Shown here: piece by piece, positions 25,003 to 32,248 of the stretch
How positions within the stretch are numbered: the first letter of the stretch is position 1
How the letters are laid out: every line of letters starts with the position of its first letter
Source: Synechococcales cyanobacterium M55_K2018_004
GTDB lineage: Bacteria > Cyanobacteriota > Cyanobacteriia > Elainellales > Elainellaceae
NCBI GenBank assembly: GCA_015295905.1
Contig: DVEB01000097.1
Span: 1 to 36,886 of the forward strand
Length of the DNA: 36,886 nucleotides
Direction: 5' to 3'
Notes under the pieces: generated by a model
Seen by the model: only the letters and a program-made list of their open reading frames with translations
Told to the model about the DNA's origin: nothing
The model's database searches: none
Made by a program: the position numbers and the translations under genes

Positions 25003-25022
25003 TGTGGCGCTACGCGCTCATG
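25003..25022 (-). repeat. Family B end fragment, B6
   Basis: TGTGGCGCTACGCGCTCATG matches the right end of family B, ten bases after the MOSC stop. The rest of the element is absent. Confidence 0.55.
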
Positions 25023-25030
25023 TATAGAAA

Positions 25031-25070
25031 ACCCCCCTCATGACCTGATACCCCCCCTCATGACCTGATA
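25031..25070. repeat. Short tandem duplication, 20 bp x 2
   Basis: Two adjacent 20-base units (CCCCCCTCATGACCTGATA plus one leading base) differ only at the first base. Confidence 0.95.
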
Positions 25071-25094
25071 CAAAATCCGTCTGTAAAATAGCAA

Positions 25095-25172
25095 TTTATT
25101 GTGGTGTAAACCGTGCGCAGCGCATGGTTTACACCACAATAAACCGACTTAATAACCGACGGAGTCGGTATG
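25095..25172. repeat. Family F structure, copy F1
   Basis: A long hairpin (25095-25143; arms TTTATTGTGGTGTAAACC and GGTTTACACCACAATAAA) is followed by the small hairpin ACCGAC-GGA-GTCGGT and ATGA. It lies between the convergent MOSC and membrane-protein genes, so it may end transcription from both sides. Confidence 0.65.
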
Positions 25173-25226
25173 AGAGGGCTCATTTAGGAGTTTTCAATAC
25201 CAGATAGACGCAACGGCAAATCAGAC

Positions 25227-25673
25227 TTAGCGAATCCGTCGCTGACGGCTAGCCGAAGAACGGCGGCGACGACTCGCAGCAGCGCTGCCTCCGACCAGAC
25301 CCAATAGGGCCAGGGGTTTGAGCCGCGGGCTGGGTGCTTGTGGCGATCGCATCTGCACTCCTCGTGTTACCGCAGATGTCGGGCGATCGCTCTGCCGCAG
25401 CGTTTGCTGGTACACCCTTTCTGCAACAGCGCCCAGCCCCAATGCCAGCAGCAAGCTCAGCGCCAGCGGACTCTTCAGCCCTGCTTGCTCACCTTTGATG
25501 AAAAACGAGGCATAGACAAAATAAATCGAACCTAACGCACAGAGGATAAGCAGAAAAGCAATCATCCCAGGCTGGTGAGCAAACGTATAGAAAGGGCCTT
25601 CAACTTCAAGAAACTCACTATGCGTCTGAAACGGACTGGGGTTAAAGATTGCCAACAAAGGACTGAACTGCAT
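25227..25673 (-). CDS. Small membrane protein with basic tail, downstream of amt
   Basis: This protein has 148 residues from the ATG at 25673 (a GTG two codons earlier is also possible). It has two hydrophobic segments (PGMIAFLLILCALGSIYFVYASFFI and LALSLLLALGLGAVAERVYQQ). A Ser/Pro-rich linker leads to a strongly basic end (SRRRRSSASRQRRIR), which may contact nucleic acid, a membrane surface or a partner protein. The start lies only 11 bases after the amt stop, with an AAGG ribosome-binding site that overlaps the amt stop region, so the two genes are almost certainly cotranscribed. I do not recognise the family. A role linked to ammonium transport or nitrogen signalling is inferred from the operon alone. 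Confidence 0.75.
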   Translation of the reverse strand: MQFSPLLAIFNPSPFQTHSEFLEVEGPFYTFAHQPGMIAFLLILCALGSIYFVYASFFIKGEQAGLKSPLALSLLLALGLGAVAERVYQQTLRQSDRPTSAVTRGVQMRSPQAPSPRLKPLALLGLVGGSAAASRRRRSSASRQRRIR

Positions 25674-25684
25674 AGACACTTGCC

Positions 25685-27079
25685 TTACTCCGCGTACTTG
25701 GTGGAACCAGAAGACTGAGCCACAGGAAGCTGCTCATTGACATACTCGTAGGTTGCGTATTCGGGATACCCAGGGACCCCCAGATCCGCCAGATCTAGAC
25801 CGGCTACTTCTTCTTCCGGCGAAACCCGCAGCAAGTCAAACCGCTTCATCACCCAGCTACAGCCGTATCCTGGCAGAAATCCCAGCAGCCCTGCAAATAG
25901 CACCACACCCAGGATCTGTGTGCCTAGATTGATGGCAGGAATGCCTTCACCCTGAGGGAAGCCACCGGCTGCAACACCTACCACCACAGCACCAAAGACG
26001 CCGCACCAGCCATGGACAGCAATGGCACCAACCGCGTCATCCACACCCATACGCTCTACAAACATGGCCACTTTGGGCATCAAGAAGGCACCCACAAAGG
26101 CGATTAGCATGACGACTGCCGGGTGGTAGATATCCATCCCGCCAGCAGCAGAAATAATCCCTGCGAGCCCACCTGAAATTGTGTAAAAGGGGTCAGCCTT
26201 TGCTGAAATGTAGGCACCAACTAACCCGGCAGCGAGTGCCAGGGTGGTGCTGACGCCAATGGAGGCCAGCGTCACAGGTGTGCCATAGATGGTTGTTTCC
26301 CCTTCATACCCTGGCAGAAAAATGACGCAGGCGGCCAAAAATGCATAAAAACCGATAAAGATGAGCAGCAAGCCCACCATCGTCAGGGGCAGGTTGTGAG
26401 GCATAATTTGCCGAGGTTTTCCTTGCGGGTCATATTTGCCAACCCGGGGACCGAGGTTCAACAGCACACCCAGGGTAAAGAAGGCTGCTGTTGCGTGGAG
26501 AATTCCCGAACAACCAAAATCGTGGTAGCCCATCTTAGCGAAGAGCCAGCCAAAATAGTTCCAGCCCCAGGCTGCTGCCACTAGCCAAGTAAAGCCCCCT
26601 AGGATAATAGACAGGAAAACATAGGCCCCAATCTTGACTCGCTCAATCAGCGCTCCCGACATGATGGAGGCCGTTGTCATGGCAAACAGGGCAAATGCGA
26701 AGAAGAATACCCCTGTCATGTGATCAGCATTGTTGGGGCCAAGGGCAGACGACCAGGGATAGGAGCCTTCCACGTAGGGCATTGCCGCCTTAATCGCTTC
26801 ACTGGCCTCAGGATTTGTCCAAGGGCCAAGAATGGGGCCAGCCATTGGAAATAGTGGAAATGCGTTGTAGACCCACCAACCGAAAAAGAAGAAAGCCAAA
26901 CCGACACTCGCCAGCGTGATCAAATTTTTGACCATCGTGGCTAACACATTTTTGACCCGCGATGCGCCACCCTCGTAGGCCAAAAAGCCCGCGTGGATCA
27001 ACAGCATAAACACAGAAGCCCAATAATAAAAGGACTCTGATACGAAGGTATGAAGAAACTCTTGAGCCTCAGGAGACAT
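25685..27079 (-). CDS. amt: Ammonium transporter (Amt family)
   Basis: This is an ammonium channel or transporter of 464 residues with about eleven membrane spans. From the ATG at 27079 the twin pore histidines are H195 (CSGILHATAAFF) and H356 (IAVHGWCGVFG). The vestibule and Gly-rich helices are intact (GLAFFFFGWWVYNAF, SGGLAGIISAAGGMD). The conserved C-terminal tail that gates Amt (LLRVSPEEEVAGLDLADLG) is present. The first histidine motif differs from the DFAGG-VVH form of classical AmtB and reads HDFGCSGILH, which marks a distinct Amt clade. A GTG nine bases upstream is an alternative start. Upstream is a possible NtcA-dependent promoter, and a small membrane protein follows in the same operon. 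Confidence 0.94.
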   Translation of the reverse strand: MSPEAQEFLHTFVSESFYYWASVFMLLIHAGFLAYEGGASRVKNVLATMVKNLITLASVGLAFFFFGWWVYNAFPLFPMAGPILGPWTNPEASEAIKAAMPYVEGSYPWSSALGPNNADHMTGVFFFAFALFAMTTASIMSGALIERVKIGAYVFLSIILGGFTWLVAAAWGWNYFGWLFAKMGYHDFGCSGILHATAAFFTLGVLLNLGPRVGKYDPQGKPRQIMPHNLPLTMVGLLLIFIGFYAFLAACVIFLPGYEGETTIYGTPVTLASIGVSTTLALAAGLVGAYISAKADPFYTISGGLAGIISAAGGMDIYHPAVVMLIAFVGAFLMPKVAMFVERMGVDDAVGAIAVHGWCGVFGAVVVGVAAGGFPQGEGIPAINLGTQILGVVLFAGLLGFLPGYGCSWVMKRFDLLRVSPEEEVAGLDLADLGVPGYPEYATYEYVNEQLPVAQSSGSTKYAE

Positions 27080-27111
27080 GAGCCGCACCTACAACCAAAA
27101 CTTGATCTATC

Positions 27112-27152
27112 ACCGTATCGGATTTGTTATGACAAGTTTGTAGTGCAAGTAC
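27112..27152 (-). promoter_or_regulatory. NtcA-like site and -10 box upstream of amt
   Basis: On the minus strand GTA-N7-TAC (27152-27140) is followed after exactly 22 bases by TACGGT, which fits TANNNT. The usual NtcA-activated layout is GTA-N8-TAC, about 22 bases, then TANNNT. The palindrome here is one base short, so the match is suggestive only. Confidence 0.4.
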
Positions 27153-27193
27153 CAAAATCTAAAGAAAACCTGAAGTAAACCTGTCAACAGTGG

Positions 27194-27232
27194 ATTCTGA
27201 TGGGCAAGCGCAAAGCGCTTGCCCATCAGAAT
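27194..27232 (-). terminator. Perfect 18-bp hairpin between CCB gene and amt
   Basis: ATTCTGATGGGCAAGCGC pairs fully with GCGCTTGCCCATCAGAAT around a three-base AAA (or TTT) loop. It lies upstream of amt and downstream of the CCB gene, so it may insulate the two. No T-run follows. Confidence 0.6.
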
Positions 27233-27276
27233 TAGAAAACCGTGTTGGCTACAGAACTCGTCTGTAGAGTAACGTG

Positions 27277-27298
27277 AGAGTAACGTGAATTCGGGATA
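27277..27298. repeat. Short tandem duplication, 11 bp x 2, exact
   Basis: The unit GAGTAACGTGA is repeated; the second unit contains the left end of copy A6. This suggests duplication of the element end together with flanking bases. Confidence 0.85.
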
Positions 27299-27360
27299 CG
27301 CCGAAGCCCCTGATGTTCCGTACGCGGTGCTGCAAAACCCACTTAACCCAAACTCACGTT
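27292..27360 (+). repeat. Family A element, copy A6 (69 bp, deleted)
   Basis: The ends AACGTGAATTCGGG and AAACTCACGTT are intact, but the inner part jumps from the first arm of hairpin 1 to the last arm of hairpin 2. Confidence 0.8.
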
Positions 27361-27420
27361 CAAGTAGTATGTCTCAAGTTGCGCCCGTCGCTTTGGGGTT
27401 AAACGTCAAGAGTTGACTCC

Positions 27421-28062
27421 TCACATTTGGCTCAGGGTATTCTCTAGCTTGTCGGCAATCCCTGCGACCCAATTTTCGTCCTGCTGGGTATAACTGCGGG
27501 GGGCGTTAGCTCCCAGGATCATGGCTCCGTGTTTGCCAATTGGTTGGACGATCACCCCTTGAGTATTGTCGGGCAGGTAGTCAAACTCAATTCTGCCCGG
27601 GTAGAGTGGTAGGCTGACCAGATACACAGGGCTTTGCTTTTCCAACACCCGTTTGAGAATCGGTCCAGGCGTCACCGTGGCAGTTTTGCCCAGTACTCCC
27701 CGTCGCAACAAGACACGATCGCCATACCAGATGACGAGCGATCGCGTCACAGTATTTGTGAGCAACAGGTGTGAAGCCCAGGCCAGTTCTAGCTTGACTG
27801 CTGCGGGCAGGTCTGCCGCCAACTCAAACCCCTCTTCGCCGTGCAACACCACGGCTTCTGGCGGGATGGGTTGTACCCGCTGCCACAACAGCCCTGTGAG
27901 GATGAGCAGCGCACTGAGAATGACCCCTAGCACATCGGAGCGGGCCTGAAAATCCGTTAGTTCAGGCGTGAGCACGCGGTTGATCAGGAGGAGCGTACCG
28001 CCCAGACCACCAACAGCGATGGGCAACAGGCGAAGGATACGGTTCGGGTCAGAGCGAGGCAT
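27421..28062 (-). CDS. CCB2/CCB4-type cofactor assembly factor for cytochrome b6f
   Basis: This is a 213-residue membrane protein with two N-terminal spans (ILRLLPIAVGGLGGTLLLINRV and VLGVILSALLILTGLLW) and a large soluble domain. It resembles the CCB2/CCB4 family, which attaches haem c(i) to cytochrome b6 in system IV maturation of the b6f complex in thylakoids. Supporting features are the position of the two spans, PIPPEAVVLHGEEGFEL, the RSLVIWYGDRVLLRRG segment and GAMILGANAPRSYTQQDENWVAGIADKL near the end. The assignment rests on overall similarity, not a catalytic motif. The ATG at 28062 begins the first basic and hydrophobic segment. No other CCB gene is adjacent. Confidence 0.75.
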   Translation of the reverse strand: MPRSDPNRILRLLPIAVGGLGGTLLLINRVLTPELTDFQARSDVLGVILSALLILTGLLWQRVQPIPPEAVVLHGEEGFELAADLPAAVKLELAWASHLLLTNTVTRSLVIWYGDRVLLRRGVLGKTATVTPGPILKRVLEKQSPVYLVSLPLYPGRIEFDYLPDNTQGVIVQPIGKHGAMILGANAPRSYTQQDENWVAGIADKLENTLSQM

Positions 28063-28095
28063 GGGAGTTGAGGTGAGGGAAACAGTCAGAACAGC

Positions 28096-28127
28096 GTTGT
28101 GAGTTTGGATGGTTGTGAGTTTGGATG
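28096..28127. repeat. Short tandem duplication, 16 bp x 2, exact
   Basis: The unit GTTGTGAGTTTGGATG is repeated exactly, 34 bases upstream of the CCB start codon. Confidence 0.95.
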
Positions 28128-28276
28128 GTTGCCAGTGGTTTGGCGGGGGTTGATAGTTTAGGCTCCCACATTCTGGTGTTGGCAGGGGATGCGATCGCTG
28201 TCTGATCCTGACATATTCTCTGGCCTGCTGTCTTAAGCAGGGTATCTATTCCAACAAGTCTCATTTTGGGCCTCTG

Positions 28277-28358
28277 GTGTGGTTTTAACCCACCCGTGGC
28301 AGGCTAAAACCACACTGGAGGTGGGATGTGCCCCCTGCGGGTGCGAACATCCCACCTC
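28277..28358. repeat. Two adjacent perfect hairpins
   Basis: Hairpin one has GTGTGGTTTTA against TAAAACCACAC (11 bp). Hairpin two, starting three bases later, has GAGGTGGGATGT against ACATCCCACCTC (12 bp). The double-hairpin layout recalls family A, but the sequence and ends are unrelated. Confidence 0.75.
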
Positions 28359-28391
28359 TAATTTTCCTACTGAGAATTACTGTATCTATTC

Positions 28392-28515
28392 AACGTGAAT
28401 TCGGGATACGCTGAAACCCTTGCTGTTCCGGGCGCGATGCGCCCGGAACAGCAAGGGTTTTGGGTCACCGCGCCGGGCGTGGTGACCCAAAACCTGCTTA
28501 ACCAGAACTGACGTT
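28392..28515 (+). repeat. Family A element, copy A7 (124 bp)
   Basis: Full copy. The hairpin 1 tip is GGGCGCGATGCGCCC where A2 has GTGCGCGACGCGCAC. Hairpin 2 has TTTTGGGTCACC against GGTGACCCAAAA. ATTC lies directly on both sides (28388-28391 and 28516-28519), a possible target duplication. Confidence 0.95.
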
Positions 28516-28562
28516 ATTCAGAGCAATCCACTAGAGCAGTCAATTTTTCCCAGGCAGCAACA

Positions 28563-28594
28563 CTTGAAAAATCGAAGTCTTGAAAAATCGAAGT
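28563..28594. repeat. Short tandem duplication, 16 bp x 2, exact
   Basis: The unit CTTGAAAAATCGAAGT is repeated exactly, 47 bases after copy A7. Confidence 0.95.
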
Positions 28595-28689
28595 TAAGAT
28601 ACCTGAGGGAGGCAATTTTTCAGCATCCTTACGACGTACCTGCTGAGACTATTCTCTCAATGCTGAGCTGACCGCATCCCCTAACTCCT

Positions 28690-28713
28690 GCTCCTAAGGT
28701 TAGGAGCAGGGCA
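28690..28713. repeat. Small palindrome CCTGCTCCTAA / TTAGGAGCAGG
   Basis: An 11-bp inverted repeat with a two-base centre. It is a sequence variant of the hairpin at 14735-14761, with paired changes. Confidence 0.7.
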
Positions 28714-28870
28714 GTCAGATTCAAAGTCTCTTTCCCAAATCTGGAAGAGCAATCTAAGGGTATAACTCGCTTCCCGCAGAGTGGGCAGGCTGAGTCGTCA
28801 CCTTGACGATGAGGGGCTGACGCAGTACAGATGCAGTGTAATGCAGTTTAAGGATTGATGGAGCATTTCT

Positions 28871-30181
28871 GTGTTGGATCCGTTGGCGGTGAACCTGTTC
28901 TCCTTGCTGATCAGTTCGGAGCAGGTGCCAAAGTTACAAACAGTAGACTGGGCGGCATGGCGATCGCCCGCCTGGATTGTGGCACTCAAGACCCCAGAGA
29001 AAGTGAATGACCCGACGGCGATCGCAGCCACCCAACACCATCTCAACAGCCTGGCTGCCGTGGGGATGCCACCGGGGGCGCAGGGGGTCTGGCTGCAATC
29101 TGGCAATCAGATCTTGGCAGAACACCAGGGCACCCGCCCCATTCCTGCGGCTTCCCTCACAAAAATTGCGACGACCCTAGCAGCGCTCGAAACCTGGCAA
29201 CCCACTGACCAGTTTGAGACCGTTGCCGGGGTCACAGGTGAACTCCGGGACGGCGTTGTTCAGGGAGACCTAGTGATCCAGGGTGGAGGCGATCCGCTAT
29301 TTGTGTGGGAAGAGGCGATCGCCCTTGGTAATGCACTGGCCCAGGCGGGCATCGCCCGCGTTGCCGGGAACCTGGTGATTACGGGCAAGTTCAGCATGAA
29401 TTTTAAGGCTGACCCTGGAGTGGCGGGCCACTTCCTCAAACGCGGACTGAATGCAGACCTATGGAACTCGGAAATTAACACGCAGTATGCCGCTTTACCT
29501 GCAGGCACTCCCAAGCCACGCATTGTGATTAGTGGCGAGGTTCAGGTTGCCCCCACGCCACCTTCCTTCAGGCCAGTGGTGCGGCGCCAGTCTCTGCCAC
29601 TGATACAAATCCTGAAAGCGATGAATATTTTCAGCAACAACCATATTGCTGATTCGGTGGCGCAGGATTTAGGTGGTGGGGCAGCGATCGCCCAGAAAGC
29701 CGCTGCTGCTGCCAGGGTTCCGCCGGAGGAAATCCGCTTAATCAACGGTTCTGGGCTGGGAGAGGAGAACCAGATCTCTCCCAGAGCAGTGGTTGCCATG
29801 CTGATGACCCTGCAACAGAAGCTCCAGGCTATCGATCTGAGTGTGGCAGACGTTTTGCCAGTGATTGGCCGGGAGCGCGGCACCTTGGGTGGACGGCAGA
29901 TCATCCCCGGTGCAGCAGTCAAGACTGGCACACTGAATCGAGTCAGTTCACTGGCTGGCATTATTCCAACGCGCGATCGCGGCCTGGTCTGGTTTAGCAT
30001 CGTTGATATTGGCACGGCTGACCTGAAGGCGTTGCACAACCTCCAGGATGAGCTGCTGCAAACGCTGGTCAATGCCTGGGGTGAGGGTTCCCCTGTCCCA
30101 CCGGATCTGCAACCGAGCGATCGCATTCCCAGCTATCAGCAAGTCCTCGGTGATCCAGGACGGAATCAGGTGTTTCCCTAA
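28871..30181 (+). CDS. dacB: D-alanyl-D-alanine carboxypeptidase/endopeptidase (PBP4, S13 family)
   Basis: This enzyme trims or cleaves peptidoglycan cross-links in the periplasm. The 436-residue protein has all three penicillin-binding motifs: SxxK at S95-K98 (PAASLTKIATT), SxN at S255-N257 (IFSNNHIAD) and KTG at 351-353 (AVKTGTLNRVSSL). The S13-specific inserted region is reduced compared with E. coli PBP4. The start is a GTG at 28871 with GGAG upstream. It gives the N-terminus MLDPLAVNLFSLLISSEQ, which is not a clear signal peptide, so export is uncertain. The stop codon is immediately followed by a family B fragment, and the gene is convergent with lptC. Confidence 0.9.
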   Translation: MLDPLAVNLFSLLISSEQVPKLQTVDWAAWRSPAWIVALKTPEKVNDPTAIAATQHHLNSLAAVGMPPGAQGVWLQSGNQILAEHQGTRPIPAASLTKIATTLAALETWQPTDQFETVAGVTGELRDGVVQGDLVIQGGGDPLFVWEEAIALGNALAQAGIARVAGNLVITGKFSMNFKADPGVAGHFLKRGLNADLWNSEINTQYAALPAGTPKPRIVISGEVQVAPTPPSFRPVVRRQSLPLIQILKAMNIFSNNHIADSVAQDLGGGAAIAQKAAAAARVPPEEIRLINGSGLGEENQISPRAVVAMLMTLQQKLQAIDLSVADVLPVIGRERGTLGGRQIIPGAAVKTGTLNRVSSLAGIIPTRDRGLVWFSIVDIGTADLKALHNLQDELLQTLVNAWGEGSPVPPDLQPSDRIPSYQQVLGDPGRNQVFP

Positions 30182-30217
30182 TATGGCGCTAGGCGCTCAT
30201 GCCAAAAAACGCGTTTT
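30182..30217 (-). repeat. Family B fragment B7, truncated by A8
   Basis: It begins TATGGCGCTAGGCGCTCATG, the right end of family B, at the base after the dacB stop codon. It runs to AACGCGTTTT, where copy A8 starts. The other part of the element is missing. Confidence 0.75.
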
Positions 30218-30341
30218 AACGTCAGTTCGAGTTTAGAGGGTGTTGGGTCACCGCGCCGGGCGCGGTGACCCAACACCCTTACTGTTCCGGGCGCGACGCG
30301 CCCGGAACAGTAAGGGTTTCAAATTATCCCGAATTCACGTT
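30218..30341 (-). repeat. Family A element, copy A8 (124 bp)
   Basis: Full copy in reverse orientation between convergent dacB and lptC. Hairpin 1 has CCCTTACTGTTCCGG against CCGGAACAGTAAGGG (a G-C pair of A2 is A-T here). Hairpin 2 has GGTGTTGGGTCACCG against CGGTGACCCAACACC. Confidence 0.95.
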
Positions 30342-30356
30342 AGAAACGCAGGAGGA

Positions 30357-31520
30357 TTATCGGCCTGCCTGAGGCATGATCTCCGTCAGCACATTCCCGC
30401 CGCTAACCGTGACCTGTTGCGTTGCCAGATTACCCACTGCGCGCGGCCCTGTTACAGTAAACGCTGGATTGCTCTGACGATAGGTGACCTGGCCTTCGGC
30501 CTGCATCTGTCGCGATGAGAGGTTGTAGGTGAGAGCATTAGCGGTTAGTTGAGCATTGTTGCGTTGCCCGGTTGCCCGCACGTTGCCATCGAGATAGGCG
30601 GTATTTGTTTTCAGGTCGAGGCGACCTCGGCTGGCAGTGAGGGTAATTTGCTGTTGCCGCTCCACCAGAGTGACGGGTTGGTCGGCCTTGAGGGTTTGTT
30701 GGGGCACATTCCAGGTCAAAAGATTGCTGGAAATTTGGAGCGGCGGGTTGACCAGATTCACCCGTGCGTTGGCACTGAGGGTAGCAATCTTTGTTTTTAG
30801 GAAAAACTCACCGCGATCGCCCGTTGCAGTGTCGGTTGGCGCTCCGTTGATCAGGCGCGTAAATTTGACGGGGCGATCGCTCCTGATCTGGCCGTTATCT
30901 AGCAGCCAGGTCAGAGTTTCGGCCTGGAGTTGCACAATCTGTTCGCCCTTGGTCGTTGCGGTGACACCACCCAGCAGTTCTAGGCGACGGTCTTGCTGAT
31001 AAAGTCTGGCTTCTTGAGCAGAGGCATTAACTTGGGGGTGTGTGCCTCGGAGGTTATGGCGAACCACTAGCAGCCCATCTTTAGGAGTCCACCGCAATTC
31101 ATCGCCCTGCAACACTGCCCCACTCCTCAAATCGGTAGCGATGATCTGACCCAATAGGGAGATCTGCTCACCATTTTGCTGGACTCGGCCCTTCTGCCCC
31201 TGAATCTGATAGATGGGTTGACCAGCCTCAAATAGCTCTCCTTTGGGATTGAGCACCTCTGCCAGTTGTTTGTCTTGACTGTAGGTAGCCTGCTCTGCCT
31301 TAACTACCCACAGCTTGCGCCCCTGCTCATCGGCTTGCTCCAGGGTGATGTTGGTGAAGGTCAGGTCGTTCTCGATCTGCGAGGTGCCGTCTCCCTGAGC
31401 TGCTGTCTCGGAGTCGCGGTTTTGCCGACAGGCAGTGCCACCAAACACCAGTAGCACAACCAACAGCAGAGCCACTGGGAAGCGGAATGGGATACGAAAT
31501 AGGGATGCCAGAGTTTGCAT
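30357..31520 (-). CDS. lptC: LPS export protein LptC, long cyanobacterial form
   Basis: LptC is anchored in the inner membrane and passes lipopolysaccharide from the LptBFG transporter to the periplasmic LptA bridge. This 387-residue product is twice the length of E. coli LptC, as usual in cyanobacteria where the LptA-like beta-jellyroll repeats are fused on. The N-terminus has one membrane segment (FPVALLLVVLLVFGGTAC). C31 may be lipidated, although GTAC is a poor lipobox. The remainder is repeated beta-strand sequence with the typical lines VVKAEQATYSQDKQLAEVLNP, LLGQIIATDLRSGAVLQGDEL and AYLDGNVRATGQRNNAQLTANALTYNL. The ATG at 31520 begins the membrane anchor. LptB, F and G are not in the window. 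Confidence 0.88.
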   Translation of the reverse strand: MQTLASLFRIPFRFPVALLLVVLLVFGGTACRQNRDSETAAQGDGTSQIENDLTFTNITLEQADEQGRKLWVVKAEQATYSQDKQLAEVLNPKGELFEAGQPIYQIQGQKGRVQQNGEQISLLGQIIATDLRSGAVLQGDELRWTPKDGLLVVRHNLRGTHPQVNASAQEARLYQQDRRLELLGGVTATTKGEQIVQLQAETLTWLLDNGQIRSDRPVKFTRLINGAPTDTATGDRGEFFLKTKIATLSANARVNLVNPPLQISSNLLTWNVPQQTLKADQPVTLVERQQQITLTASRGRLDLKTNTAYLDGNVRATGQRNNAQLTANALTYNLSSRQMQAEGQVTYRQSNPAFTVTGPRAVGNLATQQVTVSGGNVLTEIMPQAGR

Positions 31521-31617
31521 AAGGGCTGATCATTCAAACTCTAGCTTAGACGACGCAAGCGAGCAATCGCTCCCATTGCCTCAACTTTTCCTCTGGGTCA
31601 GCCACAGGATGGTGCAA

Positions 31618-32100
31618 CTAGGCAGCTCCCATCATCCGATCGACAATCCGTTGCACAATCTGCATACCAGTCACAGCCTGCCAACCAAACAGCAGTGTCA
31701 ACACAACATTCAGGAAAATATGAGTGTAGCGAGCAAACTCATTGCCCTTTTGCATAAAGGGAGTCATGGCCGCCGAGGTGGCAATTAACCCTGCCATTCC
31801 CAACCCCACAATCAGATGGGGGCCAACAAAGAGCTTGCCATTGTTAATGTAGGTCACGGCCATGCCTCCAATAGTGCCCAGCACCATGAGGGAGAGCAAA
31901 ATGGCCCCAATCTGGTGATGACGAATGTTAAAGCGGCCCTGGAGTAGTTTTTTCTTTTCGTCGCCTTCCGCCGTGCGAGCGCGTCGCCACTGAATGCCCA
32001 GGTATAGAGCGTAGATGGTTAACCCAAACAACACCCACATCAGGATGGGATGACCAAACTGGCTGTAGACCTTAATCGACTCTGGGATCTCGAAGCTCAT
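31618..32100 (-). CDS. DUF4079 four-helix membrane protein
   Basis: This is a 160-residue protein with four membrane helices (about 17-36, 62-84, 94-113 and 125-148). Each helix or its border carries a histidine: H17 (FGHPILMW), H61/H62 (RHHQIGAIL), H95 (GPHLIVGLG) and H127 (RYTHIFLNV). This layout recalls cytochrome b561-like bundles that bind haem between helices, so a redox or haem function is plausible but only inferred. It belongs to the uncharacterised cyanobacterial and plastid DUF4079 family. The ATG at 32100 has a good AGAGGAAA ribosome-binding site. It follows a small hypothetical gene on the same strand but is separated from it by a hairpin and copy A9. Confidence 0.88.
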   Translation of the reverse strand: MSFEIPESIKVYSQFGHPILMWVLFGLTIYALYLGIQWRRARTAEGDEKKKLLQGRFNIRHHQIGAILLSLMVLGTIGGMAVTYINNGKLFVGPHLIVGLGMAGLIATSAAMTPFMQKGNEFARYTHIFLNVVLTLLFGWQAVTGMQIVQRIVDRMMGAA

Positions 32101-32176
32101 GGTGTTTCCTCTTACGCCACAAATCTTAAAAAAACTGGAAGACTCTCTTCATAGAACTTAGCATGAAAATCTTCCT

Positions 32177-32214
32177 GCAAAAGGGGAGCCATCTGTGGAT
32201 GACTCCCCTTTTGC
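32177..32214 (-). terminator. Terminator-like hairpin between two leftward genes
   Basis: GCAAAAGGGGAG and CTCCCCTTTTGC form a perfect 12-bp stem with a 14-base loop. It lies 77 bases upstream of the DUF4079 start and downstream of the small hypothetical gene, so it probably separates the two transcripts. Confidence 0.65.
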
Positions 32215-32248
32215 CAAGAGAGCGAAAAGCAACGCTGCGACGCAGGTC

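Larger units (their letters stand above)
27080..27420. other. Intergenic region between CCB gene and amt
   Basis: Both flanking genes read leftward. The gap holds, from right to left, copy A6, an 11-bp tandem duplication, an 18-bp perfect hairpin and the amt promoter candidate. No gene is visible. Confidence 0.65.
28063..28870. other. Divergent intergenic region rich in repeats
   Basis: This stretch of about 800 bases lies between the CCB gene (leftward) and the carboxypeptidase gene (rightward). It contains two 16-bp tandem duplications, two hairpins (28277-28358), copy A7 and a palindrome at 28690-28713. Promoters for both genes must be here, but none is distinct enough to call. No coding sequence is seen. 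Confidence 0.65.
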
